11,914 nucleotides of DNA, taken from CAZNQW01 sp964575225. Lineage in GTDB: Bacteria; Chloroflexota; Anaerolineae; JAAYZQ01. Under the pieces are notes generated by a model. It saw only the letters and a program-made list of their open reading frames with translations, was not told where the DNA came from and did no database searches. Position numbers and translations under genes: made by a program. This document shows, piece after piece, positions 1 through 6,918 of the stretch. Where the stretch lies: NCBI GenBank assembly GCA_964575225.1, contig CAZNQW010000116.1, positions 1-11,914 of the forward strand, written 5' to 3'. Positions within the stretch are counted from its first letter, which is position 1; every line of letters starts with the position of its first letter.

Positions 1-145
1 CCTCGACCAATCCTAAGGCCCTGAGCCCAGAGGCGGTGTGCGAAAGACCGCTGGGCGTGTAGGCCACCCCCGTCTCGAGGGCGGCGAGCGTACCGTCAGA
101 TTGAACGGCCGACTTGAGCAACCGTGAGCCAGACCCAACGGTGGA
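1..145. other. Upstream region without a supported gene
   Basis: I see no convincing gene here. On the plus strand, one frame stays open from the window edge to a TAG at 60-62 (19 codons). It could be the last residues of an upstream gene cut by the window, but it is too short to recognise. A minus-strand open frame (13-198) is rich in Pro, Arg and Ser and runs across the glgA promoter, so it is probably chance. I compared the stretch with RNase P RNA, tmRNA and common riboswitches from memory and found no match. Confidence 0.4.
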
Positions 146-174
146 TTGCCAAAACCTCCAAGGTGTGTTAGACT
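146..174 (+). promoter_or_regulatory. Sigma-70-type promoter for the glgA operon
   Basis: A -35 box TTGCCA (146-151, five of six matches to TTGACA) is followed by a 17-bp spacer and a -10 box TAGACT (169-174, four of six). The -10 is preceded by TG at 166-167, giving an extended -10 arrangement. Transcription would start near 181, leaving a leader of about 60 nt before the glgA start at 245. The call rests on motif matching only. Confidence 0.5.
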
Positions 175-244
175 TTGGGCCGCTCGGATGGATTCCAAGT
201 AGAGAGATCACCGAGGCTGAGAGTGTACGATTGGAGGATGACCA

Positions 245-1747
245 TTGACCGAAAACGGATCGCTCAAGATCCTGATGCTCGCCGCTGAGGCGACGCCTTT
301 TGCCAAGACGGGTGGGCTGGCCGATGTGGTCGGCGAGTTACCCAAAGCCATCCGCGCCCTGGGCCACGATATACGGGTGGCCATGCCCCGCTACGGGCGC
401 ATTGATCCCCAGCAGTTTCATCTTTCGGAAGCATTGCCCTCTTTTGACGTACCGGTGCACCACGCTGTGGAAAAAGCCCGGTTGTTGCAGGCCACCATAG
501 GCTCGGATGTGCCGGTCTATATGGTGGACAATGAGCGCTATTTCGATCGCCAGGGCATCTACATGTACCCGGACGATGCCGACCGATTCATTTTCTTCTG
601 TCGCGCGATTCTGGAAGGGATCAAGCTCTTGGAGTGGACTCCTGATGTGATCCACTGCCACGATTGGCACACGGCCATTGTGCCCAACTGGCTAAACACT
701 ATCTACAGGGACGATCCCTTTTTCGCCCAAGTGGCTACCGTGTATACGATTCACAATCTGGCCTATCAGGGCATCTTTGGCTATCGAGTGCTCGAAGTCG
801 CCGGGCTCGATCAGTGGGGTTTCATCTATCACCCAGAGATGGCCGACTTGAACGAGGTGGTCGACCTGATGGCCCGCGGCATCTATTCGGCGGATCTGCT
901 GAACACCGTGAGCGAAAGTTATGCCCGCGAGATCCTACGCCCCGAATTTGGCGAACGGCTGGATCCGATGCTTCGAGACCGGCGGGATCGTCTGTTTGGT
1001 GTCTTGAACGGCGTAGACTATGAGACGGCAAATCCCGCCACCGATCCCCACATCGCCACGAGGTTCGACATGTCTTCGCTGGATCGGCGGGTGGAAAACA
1101 AGGCGGCACTGCAACGCGAGGCCAAGCTGGTCGAGTCTGTAGATACACCCCTCATCGGCATTATCTCCAGGCTGACCGACTTGAAGGGACTGGACATTTT
1201 GACCGACGTTGTGGACCATCTCCTCGACCTGGGAATTCAGTTGGTGGTGATGGGCACCGGCGAGCAACGCTATCACGAGCTTTTGAGCCGCATGGTGGGG
1301 CAGTATCCTGGGCAGATGGCGGTCTTTTTCACCTTTAATGCTCCACTGGCGCAGCGCATTTATGCAGGAAGCGATATGTTCCTGATGCCGAGCCGCTCGG
1401 AACCCTGTGGTACGGGGCAGATGATCGCCATGCACTATGGTTCCGTGCCGATTGTGCGTGCCGTCGGCGGGCTGGCCGATACGGTGCAAGATTACGACCC
1501 ACGGACCGGACTGGGCACTGGGTTCGTGTTCGAAGCGTACGATCGCTGGGCGCTATTTGCTACCGTGGTTCGCGCTGTCGAAACCTATCGACACCAGGAC
1601 GCCTGGCGCCAGCTTCAGTTGCGGGGGATGAAGGCCGACTTTTCTTGGGATCGGTCGGCGCGCAGTTATATCGAGCTGTACCATCGGGCTCGAGCAAGCC
1701 GCCTTCCTCGGACGGAATTCAGTGCCTATCATTGGAAGACGCCGTGA
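245..1747 (+). CDS. glgA: Glycogen synthase (ADP-glucose type), GT5 family
   Basis: GlgA adds glucose from ADP-glucose to the non-reducing end of alpha-1,4-glucan in the cytoplasm. The 500-residue length is normal for the bacterial GT5 family. The N-terminal Rossmann domain carries the donor-binding KTGGL motif at residues 21-25, and HCHDWH lies at 137-142. The C-terminal domain has SRLTDLKG at 308-315, the catalytic-region motif SRSEPCGTGQ at 383-392 and GGLADTV at 408-414. The start is a TTG at 245, chosen because GGAGG at 233-237 lies 7 nt upstream. The ATG at 238 is in another frame. The EPCGTGQ form differs from the E. coli EPCGLTQ, as I recall it for some other phyla. The gene is first in a plus-strand operon, and its TGA overlaps the GTG start of the next gene. 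Use of ADP-glucose rather than UDP-glucose is inferred from the family. The family assignment is secure. Confidence 0.96.
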   Translation: MTENGSLKILMLAAEATPFAKTGGLADVVGELPKAIRALGHDIRVAMPRYGRIDPQQFHLSEALPSFDVPVHHAVEKARLLQATIGSDVPVYMVDNERYFDRQGIYMYPDDADRFIFFCRAILEGIKLLEWTPDVIHCHDWHTAIVPNWLNTIYRDDPFFAQVATVYTIHNLAYQGIFGYRVLEVAGLDQWGFIYHPEMADLNEVVDLMARGIYSADLLNTVSESYAREILRPEFGERLDPMLRDRRDRLFGVLNGVDYETANPATDPHIATRFDMSSLDRRVENKAALQREAKLVESVDTPLIGIISRLTDLKGLDILTDVVDHLLDLGIQLVVMGTGEQRYHELLSRMVGQYPGQMAVFFTFNAPLAQRIYAGSDMFLMPSRSEPCGTGQMIAMHYGSVPIVRAVGGLADTVQDYDPRTGLGTGFVFEAYDRWALFATVVRAVETYRHQDAWRQLQLRGMKADFSWDRSARSYIELYHRARASRLPRTEFSAYHWKTP

Positions 1748-2832
1748 CCCCTTTGTCCAACGAGCAAACGATCACCCACCTCGACCGGCGGATAGCGTCC
1801 CTTCCCTTGGAAGAGCGACAGCGCTTTGAGCGGATTTTCCACGTGAGTGTGAGCGCGGGGGTGGTCGTGCCGCCTCAGCCTATGCAGGATTGGATCATCG
1901 AGCGTTTTGGCTCCGTGGAGGCAGTGGAGGAGCAGCGCATCGTCAAGGTCACCAACCGGGTCACTTCCGAAGGATCTCTGTTCAACGAGCTACGGGCCAG
2001 GCGGCCCATTGAGATGCCCACGGACGGCAAGGATCCGGAGGCGATCATCGCCACCGGCGCGGGCGGTCCCTTTTGCCGCGCCGAAGAAGGCACCCCCTCC
2101 GACGTTTTTGGGCGCGTGCGGGGCACGTTCTGCCGTACTGCTTCCAACGTCGCCAAGTACGATGGCTGGCACGCCGTAGTGGTCTTTGACGAGCATCACC
2201 CTCTGCGGTTTTCCCAGGACCAGGTGGCCGACTATGTGGATACGGCCCAGGCCTGGGCTCGCACGGCTCAGCGCCTCGACCCCGAGGCCTGCTACCCCTT
2301 TTTCCTGTGGAACTGCTTGTGGCGCAGCGGCGCGTCGATCCTACACGGACATGCTCAGATGACCTTGACGCGGGGCATGCACTATGCCAAGGTGGAGGCC
2401 TGGCGAAAATCTGCCCTAGGCTACCGGGCTTCCCATGGTGCGAGCTATTTCGATGACCTGGTTGCAGTGCACCGGTCGCTGGGTTTGGCCGTGCCCCATG
2501 GCGCGGCTTGGATCCTACCTTCTTTGACACCCTTTAAGGAAAAGGAAACCGTTATCCTGGGTCCTCGGTTGGATTCCAATCTCACGTCAGCGCTGTATCG
2601 GGTGCTCCGGTGCTTTGTCGATCGGTTGGGCGTGCAGAGCTTTAACCTCGGGCTTTATCAGCCGCCGCTGGTTCCGGTCGACGAGGATTGGGAGGGTTTT
2701 CCCTTCCTTTTTCGTATCGTTGACAGAGGGGATTTGCAGGGCCCCACTTCTGATGTGGGGTCGATGGAGATTTTTGCCCAAAGCATCATTGCCACCGATC
2801 CCTATCGGGTTGTTTCCGCTTTTGGGGACTGA
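1744..2832 (+). CDS. GalT/HIT-superfamily nucleotidylyltransferase-like protein (possible ADP-glucose phosphorylase)
   Basis: The 362-residue protein resembles galactose-1-phosphate uridylyltransferase and its phosphorylase relatives. The key stretch is N190-x5-GAS (196-198), followed by HGHAQ at 201-205. This matches the GalT pattern N...G.S..HPHGQ, in which the second His is the covalently nucleotidylated residue, here H203. An upstream segment S-N-V-A-K-Y-D-G-W-H resembles the substrate-binding N/H stretch of GalT. GTG at 1744 is chosen as the start. It overlaps the glgA TGA in a GTGA junction, has GGAAG at 1734-1738, and avoids an in-frame upstream extension lying wholly inside glgA. Coupling to glgA suggests a nucleotide sugar as substrate. 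A plant GalT homologue is known to be an ADP-glucose phosphorylase, so reversible ADP-glucose phosphorolysis is an attractive but unproven role. Ap4A phosphorylase or true GalT activity are alternatives. The superfamily is fairly sure; the substrate is not. Confidence 0.75.
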   Translation: MTPLSNEQTITHLDRRIASLPLEERQRFERIFHVSVSAGVVVPPQPMQDWIIERFGSVEAVEEQRIVKVTNRVTSEGSLFNELRARRPIEMPTDGKDPEAIIATGAGGPFCRAEEGTPSDVFGRVRGTFCRTASNVAKYDGWHAVVVFDEHHPLRFSQDQVADYVDTAQAWARTAQRLDPEACYPFFLWNCLWRSGASILHGHAQMTLTRGMHYAKVEAWRKSALGYRASHGASYFDDLVAVHRSLGLAVPHGAAWILPSLTPFKEKETVILGPRLDSNLTSALYRVLRCFVDRLGVQSFNLGLYQPPLVPVDEDWEGFPFLFRIVDRGDLQGPTSDVGSMEIFAQSIIATDPYRVVSAFGD

Positions 2833-2850
2833 AACGGTAAGGAGGCGGTC

Positions 2851-3282
2851 ATGAAGGTCGCCATACGTCGCGTGAGCCTGCCATCTCTGGCCAAAGTTGG
2901 CTGCCTGCTGGGGGTGGCAGCGGCTTTTCTGCCAAGTCTGCTGTGTGGCCTGGCAGCCATCGGAGCGTTGCATGTGGGGGTACGATGGCTGGGTAGTTGG
3001 CAGGATCTGGCCCTCCCCTTGTGGGGCCAAGAGATCGCACGCATTGACCTGATCCAGTCTCTGGGGTTGGAGCGAGTTCTGAGTGGACTACAGACCGCCA
3101 CCACGGTTTCTGGCGCGCTGCTCTTTCTGGGGGTGATGTCTCTCGCCCTGCTCAGCGGCGCGTTGCTGGCCCTGGTCGTTGGATTGGTGGGACTGGTGTA
3201 CAATCTCCTGGCCTCGGCGACCGGTGGGTTGGTTGTCGAGCTTTCGCAGGTGCCCACTGTGCCCAAGCGGTCGTCCCAATAG
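2851..3282 (+). CDS. Small DUF3566-like membrane protein
   Basis: This is a 143-residue hydrophobic protein of unknown function. The N-terminus is basic (K2, R6, R7), followed by a membrane segment at about 14-44. A polar, amphipathic middle (about 47-82) is followed by a second long hydrophobic region at about 86-120. That region ends in YNLLAS (117-122) and TGG (124-126), then LVVEL. The two-helix layout, the opening R-R-V-S, and the YN-LLA...GG-L-V-E ending resemble DUF3566, from memory of the family. The ATG at 2851 has a strong AAGGAGG at 2839-2845, 5 nt upstream. The gap to the preceding gene is 18 bp, so it is probably cotranscribed with glgA. No catalytic residues are evident. The gene call is strong and the family name moderate. 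Confidence 0.8.
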   Translation: MKVAIRRVSLPSLAKVGCLLGVAAAFLPSLLCGLAAIGALHVGVRWLGSWQDLALPLWGQEIARIDLIQSLGLERVLSGLQTATTVSGALLFLGVMSLALLSGALLALVVGLVGLVYNLLASATGGLVVELSQVPTVPKRSSQ

Positions 3283-3298
3283 CTGTCTGGAAAGCGGC

Positions 3299-3507
3299 TC
3301 AGTCCTCTCTCGAACCCCGAATGCGTCGGATAGCGGATGCGTAGAGGGCCAGCACCGGTGACAGGATGAGGGAAGAGGTGACCACGCGGCCCGGATGGAC
3401 AGATTGCCGATGGTGCCGACTGCCGGTCCGCCACTGATCTGACCAATGGCATCCACCTGACTGGTAGCGGAAAACAGCGTGGCGCGCACTCTTGGTTCGT
3501 CGATGAG
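3299..3507 (-). pseudogene. Frameshifted C-terminal remnant of an MFS transporter
   Basis: Reading the minus strand from 3507 gives 41 codons starting LIDEPRVRATLFSATSQVDA, then IGQISGGPAVGTIGN and LSIRAA. This looks like the loop and late transmembrane helices of a major facilitator superfamily transporter. At about 3385-3387 one base appears to be missing. The next frame continues with VVTSSLILSPVLALYASAIR, a typical last helix and basic tail, to a TGA at 3299-3301. There is no start codon or Shine-Dalgarno site, and the other roughly 80% of such a protein is absent. The remnant begins directly after, and in the same frame as, the TAA of the upstream acyltransferase gene, so a deletion probably joined the two. 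The transporter family is recognised from memory. The frame break itself is seen in the sequence. Confidence 0.65.
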
Positions 3508-4404
3508 TTAGCAAAGCAGGCTTGCCAGGGCGAGGGAATAGACCCGCGCGCGGGGCGGGTCAGAGCGCGAAGTGAGCACCACGGGCGCCGTCGCCCCCAT
3601 GACAATGCCCGCCATTTTGGCCGAGGCCAGGTACTCCAGGTTTTTCGCCAGGATATTGCCCGAATCCAGATCGGGAACGATGACAATGTCCACGTCCCCA
3701 GAAACGGGGCTGACGATCCCCTTGTCGCGGGCGGCTTCCGCCGAAATGGCGTTGTCGAACGCCAACGGCCCATCGACGATGGCTCCCCTGATCTGGCCCC
3801 GTTCGGCCATCTTGCTCAGGCAAGCGGCGTGCACGGTCGAAGGAATGTTGGGGTTGATGGTCTCCACCGATGACAGGGCGGCCACTTTGGGCCTTTCGAC
3901 ACCCAGCTTGCGGGCCAGATCGATGGCGTTTTGAGTGATGGCAGCCTTGTCTGTAATCGTTGGCTGGATGTTGATGGCCGCATCGGTGATCAGCAACAGT
4001 TTGTGGTAGGTGGGCACCTCCAGGACAAACACGTGGGTGAGCAATCGATCGGTGCGCAGCCCCCGATCGGCCTGGAGCACAGCCCGGAGCATCTCGTCGG
4101 TGTGCAGGTAGCCTTTCATCACGACGTCGGCCTTGCCCTCACGGACAAGTTCGACAGCCGCAGTGGCCGATGCCTTGTTGGTCTCGGTGGGTACAATCTG
4201 CTCTTCACATAGCTCCCAGCCGATCTCACATGCCTGGGCGCGGATATCCTCCTCGCGACCGATCAGCAAGGGGATAATGAGCCCTTGTTGGACGGCCCGT
4301 TGTACCGAGTCGAGCACAAGTTTGTGGGCAGCAGCGGCCACTGCCACACGTACCGGTGGATTTTGCTGGGCCAATTCGACGATCTGCTGTAGGCTTGTAA
4401 TCAT
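3508..4404 (-). CDS. Phosphate acetyl/butyryltransferase family protein
   Basis: The 298-residue protein belongs to the PTA_PTB family, which transfers acyl groups between CoA and phosphate. Diagnostic motifs lie near the C-terminus: GDVDIVIVPDLDSGN (236-250), then the A-K-N-L...A-G-I-V-M-G-A stretch and TSRSD at 278-282. The size fits phosphate butyryltransferase (about 300 residues) and excludes the MaoC fusion seen in some relatives. The ATG at 4404 has AGGAG at 4413-4417, 8 nt upstream. Only 4 bp separate it from the stop of nnr, indicating one operon. No acetate or butyrate kinase lies in the window, so the acyl substrate is open. The C-terminus (ALASLLC) is followed by a transporter remnant, so the last residues may have been altered by a deletion, although the overall length looks normal. 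The symbol ptb is not assigned because the substrate is unknown. Confidence 0.85.
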   Translation of the reverse strand: MITSLQQIVELAQQNPPVRVAVAAAAHKLVLDSVQRAVQQGLIIPLLIGREEDIRAQACEIGWELCEEQIVPTETNKASATAAVELVREGKADVVMKGYLHTDEMLRAVLQADRGLRTDRLLTHVFVLEVPTYHKLLLITDAAINIQPTITDKAAITQNAIDLARKLGVERPKVAALSSVETINPNIPSTVHAACLSKMAERGQIRGAIVDGPLAFDNAISAEAARDKGIVSPVSGDVDIVIVPDLDSGNILAKNLEYLASAKMAGIVMGATAPVVLTSRSDPPRARVYSLALASLLC

Positions 4405-4408
4405 CTGT

Positions 4409-6109
4409 CTATCTCCTAATCGGTGCCAGGTTTCCGAGGGCCAGACGCCGAATGCGCTGAAGGGCCTGGGGCAGGCGTGGCAATAGGTCGCCGGCCACTG
4501 TGCCCATGCAACCCATCTCGCGGCGGGCGATCTCGCCGGCTGCCGCGTGAAGGTACCCTCCCGCTACGGCTGCCTCATAGGCGCCCATGCCCTGAGCGCG
4601 CAATCCGACGATGGCGCCGGCCAGCACGTCGCCACTCCCTGCTGTGGCCAGTCCGGGGTTGGCAAAGGGCAACACGGTAACCCGCCCGTCGGGCGCCGCG
4701 ATGACGGTAAAGGCTCCTTTGAGGACGAGGACGGCGTTCCAGTCCTGGGCCATGCGGCGGGCCAGGCCCTCGCGATCGGTCTGAATTTCCCGGGTCGTGA
4801 TCTCCCCGCCCATGAGACGGGCCATCTCGCCGGGGTGCGGCGTCAAGATCGTCTCGGAAGGCAGGGCTTGCCACCATTGATCGTGGCGGGCAAGGGCATT
4901 GAGGCCGTCGGCGTCGATGACGAGGGGCGGGAGAGCAGGTCTTGACCGTCCCCCCCCCTGGTTGGCCAGGAACCCAATGTGCCCCTTGCGACGGTCGGGC
5001 TCTAGGCCCAGCAAGGCGTGGACAAAAGCCACCGCTTCCTTTTCGTCGGTCAGGCCGGGTCCTACCAAAAGGGCGCCATAGTCGCCAAGTTTTTCCTCCA
5101 ACACTCCAACGGCTGCGGCGTTAATCACACCCATATCGTGGGGTAGGAGAAGGTAGGTGGCCTCGGTGAGGATGGCGGCGACGGCTGATTGGATGGGGGT
5201 GGGCAGAGCCAAGGTCACCAGCCCCGTCCCCACGCGATAGGCCCCCGCCCCAGACAGGGCCGCAGCGCCGACATAGTTCACCGACCCGGCCACAATGAGG
5301 GCCGACCCACAGGTGCCCTTGTGGGCCGAACGAGGCCGGTCGGGCAACCAGGAAGCGATACGATGCGGCGTGGCCATTTCCAGAGGAAACTCGGCAACGA
5401 GTTCGGCGGGGATGCCAATGTCGGCCACGACCAGCTCACCGACGGCTTCCGCGCCTGGAAAACGGAGCAATCCGACCTTTGGGTGGCCAAAGGTGACCGT
5501 CAGGTCAGCATGCAGGGCGGCTGGGTCCAACGCGCCGCTGTCGCAATCCAGGCCGGAGGGGCAGTCGACGGCGACGACCAGGGGGGCAGCCCCACGGGTA
5601 TCGCCGGGTACGATCTCGATCAGTTCGCTCAGGGCGACTCGGTCAGCCAGCGCCTGACGGGTCGCGTCGAGAAGGTCGCCCAGGGTGCCTCCGATGGGGC
5701 GCGACACACCTATGCCCAGCAGGGCATCGACAACCACCTCCGCGCCCGACAACAGCCCTCGCAGCGCTTCCAGGTCAGTGTCATCCTCGCACCAGATGAT
5801 CGAAGCGCCGTCCTGTTCGACGCGCTGCAGGTTGGCATCCTCCTTTGCCTCCCGCTTCCAGATGTAGCAGCAGACGGGCACGCCTGCCTCGCGCAGGTAA
5901 TGGGCGGCAACCAGCCCGTCGCCGCCGTTGTTGCCCGGCCCAATGAGCAAAACGACGCAGCGGTTCTCAGTGGAGCGGCGCTGCAAGACGGCCTGGGCCG
6001 TACACCGACCGGCATTCTCCATCATGGTGGCATAGCTCAATCCACCCGCATTGGCCTTTTGTTCCAGTTCACGCATCTGCTGAACGGTGATAATCTTGAT
6101 GGCATCCAT
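4409..6109 (-). CDS. nnr: Bifunctional NAD(P)HX epimerase / ADP-dependent NAD(P)HX dehydratase
   Basis: Nnr repairs hydrated NADH and NADPH. The N-terminal YjeF_N domain epimerises the R and S forms, and the C-terminal ribokinase-like domain dehydrates S-NAD(P)HX using ADP. The 566-residue product shows GPGNNGGDG at 57-65 and A-V-D-C-P-S-G-L-D in the epimerase half. The dehydratase half has D-A-D-G-L-N-A-L near 397, LTPHPGE near 421 and GSGDVLAG near 490. The ATG at 6109 is chosen because GAGAGGGA lies about 9 nt upstream and the protein then begins M-D-A-I-K-I-I-T. An in-frame ATG at 6148 would overlap the upstream gene by 17 bp and has no visible ribosome site. The gene sits 22 bp after the CcmC-like gene and 4 bp before the acyltransferase gene. 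A linker before the DADG motif contains a run of nine G (4950-4958), which keeps the frame open here. The assignment is secure. Confidence 0.93.
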   Translation of the reverse strand: MDAIKIITVQQMRELEQKANAGGLSYATMMENAGRCTAQAVLQRRSTENRCVVLLIGPGNNGGDGLVAAHYLREAGVPVCCYIWKREAKEDANLQRVEQDGASIIWCEDDTDLEALRGLLSGAEVVVDALLGIGVSRPIGGTLGDLLDATRQALADRVALSELIEIVPGDTRGAAPLVVAVDCPSGLDCDSGALDPAALHADLTVTFGHPKVGLLRFPGAEAVGELVVADIGIPAELVAEFPLEMATPHRIASWLPDRPRSAHKGTCGSALIVAGSVNYVGAAALSGAGAYRVGTGLVTLALPTPIQSAVAAILTEATYLLLPHDMGVINAAAVGVLEEKLGDYGALLVGPGLTDEKEAVAFVHALLGLEPDRRKGHIGFLANQGGGRSRPALPPLVIDADGLNALARHDQWWQALPSETILTPHPGEMARLMGGEITTREIQTDREGLARRMAQDWNAVLVLKGAFTVIAAPDGRVTVLPFANPGLATAGSGDVLAGAIVGLRAQGMGAYEAAVAGGYLHAAAGEIARREMGCMGTVAGDLLPRLPQALQRIRRLALGNLAPIRR

Positions 6110-6131
6110 TGGGTCAATTCCCTCTCGATAG

Positions 6132-6803
6132 CTAGGTCGGCTTTCCATCTGTGGATGGCGGTGACGTGAATTCTATTGAGGTGCTTTTCTCTGGCCTGAG
6201 CCAGAGTCCGGCGATCAGCGTGGCCGCCAGGCCGGCCACCGTGAGAACAATGAGGAGGTAAAAGATTTGGATGGCGGCAGATTCAGACCCGCCAATGGGG
6301 TCCACGGGATGGCGGATGACCTCGGCTTGCCGGGTCACGATCCAAGGGACGACACCCATGACCAGATTGACTAGAGCGGAAAAGTTTGGATGGGCGACGA
6401 GTCGTGTCACCAGGGCCAGGGTGAGCGCAGCAACCAGAATCATTAGCGTTGCCCGTACCCGGGGTTCGTTCCATGCGACCCACTGGCCCCAAGCCAGGCC
6501 GGTCACAACGACAGCCGAGATGACGTATAGCACCCAGATGATCAAGGCTGCTGTGCCTGCCGCGTCAGTGCCGCGGTACCAGAGGGGATGGCGCGTTGCC
6601 AAGGCCACGAGACCCAAAAGGCCGGCCACTGAAAAAGTGACAAGGCCGACCATGACGAGCGCTCCGTGAACGTACACCAGTTTGATCAGGTTTCCCAGCC
6701 GAGCTTCGGCAGGGGCTAATGCGATCCAGAGAAGGAGCATGCCGCCGAGCGCCAGAGCCACCAGCGGTAAAACACGGAACAGGGTGCTGCTTTTTGTTCT
6801 CAT
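6132..6803 (-). CDS. Divergent CcmC-like haem-handling membrane protein
   Basis: The 223-residue protein has about six hydrophobic segments (roughly 11-30, 42-68, 83-104, 118-136, 141-157 and the last about 25 before the basic tail), as in CcmC (about 240 residues). The first helix is followed by A-P-A-E-A-R-L-G-N and K-L-V-Y-V-H-G (H46), which matches the CcmC P-A-D...G...R-I-M-Y-I-H stretch with its conserved His. The tryptophan-rich periplasmic motif is present in altered form, WGQWVAWNEPR at 105-115, in place of WGTWWVWDARLT. A second His (H165) occupies the place of the other haem-axial ligand. A role in haem transfer for cytochrome c maturation is therefore inferred. ATG 6803 is preferred. 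Upstream in-frame ATGs at 6836 and 6998 exist, but the 6998 extension crosses the divergent promoter region and lacks membrane-protein character. No strong ribosome site is visible. The nearby divergent tlpA-like gene fits the role. Confidence 0.62.
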   Translation of the reverse strand: MRTKSSTLFRVLPLVALALGGMLLLWIALAPAEARLGNLIKLVYVHGALVMVGLVTFSVAGLLGLVALATRHPLWYRGTDAAGTAALIIWVLYVISAVVVTGLAWGQWVAWNEPRVRATLMILVAALTLALVTRLVAHPNFSALVNLVMGVVPWIVTRQAEVIRHPVDPIGGSESAAIQIFYLLIVLTVAGLAATLIAGLWLRPEKSTSIEFTSPPSTDGKPT

Positions 6804-6859
6804 GGTCGAGTACACTCTCTTGCGCTGTTTGATCATCCCAGGCCCTGTATCCCAGCTCC

Positions 6860-6878
6860 ATTGGACAGTGAGTCCAAT
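6860..6878. promoter_or_regulatory. Perfect palindrome in the divergent promoter region
   Basis: ATTGGAC-AGTGA-GTCCAAT is an inverted repeat with 7-bp arms (6860-6866 and 6872-6878) and a 5-bp centre. Each arm contains TTGGAC in one orientation, so it can serve as a -35 box on either strand. On the minus strand, TTGGAC (6877-6872) is followed after about 17-20 bp by a weak TGGGAT/GATACA that could be a -10 for the CcmC-like operon. Symmetry over both -35 boxes is typical of an operator, but which regulator binds is unknown. Confidence 0.55.
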
Positions 6879-6890
6879 TTCGGGTACAAT
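6861..6890 (+). promoter_or_regulatory. Sigma-70-type promoter for the tlpA-like gene
   Basis: TTGGAC (6861-6866) and TACAAT (6885-6890, five of six matches to TATAAT) are 18 bp apart. Transcription would start near 6897, so the leader would be about 20 nt. This placement rules out the in-frame ATG at 6889 and supports the start at 6919. The -35 box lies inside the palindrome 6860-6878. Confidence 0.6.
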
Positions 6891-6918
6891 GTCCAAGAAA
6901 TTGCTCAGGAGTGCGAGA

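Noticed and set aside
1..244. RNase P RNA, tmRNA or riboswitch upstream of glgA
   Set aside because: None of the conserved segments I know for these RNAs are present. Only promoter-like signals are visible.
1645..1743. N-terminal extension of the GalT-like gene
   Set aside because: This stretch overlaps the glgA 3' end. The GTG at 1744 has a ribosome site and a standard 4-bp overlap, so the extension is not needed.
2802..3773. Long minus-strand open frame (323 codons)
   Set aside because: It crosses the DUF3566-like gene, the MFS remnant and the acyltransferase gene in a different frame. It has no family motifs, and its biased composition is typical of a GC-rich shadow frame.
5189..6169. 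Long plus-strand open frame (326 codons)
   Set aside because: It lies antisense over nnr, which has clear motifs, and its own product has no recognisable domain.
6682..6918. N-terminal extension of the tlpA-like gene
   Set aside because: It is antisense to the CcmC-like gene and includes the promoter. ATG 6919 has AGGAG and is followed by a proper membrane anchor.
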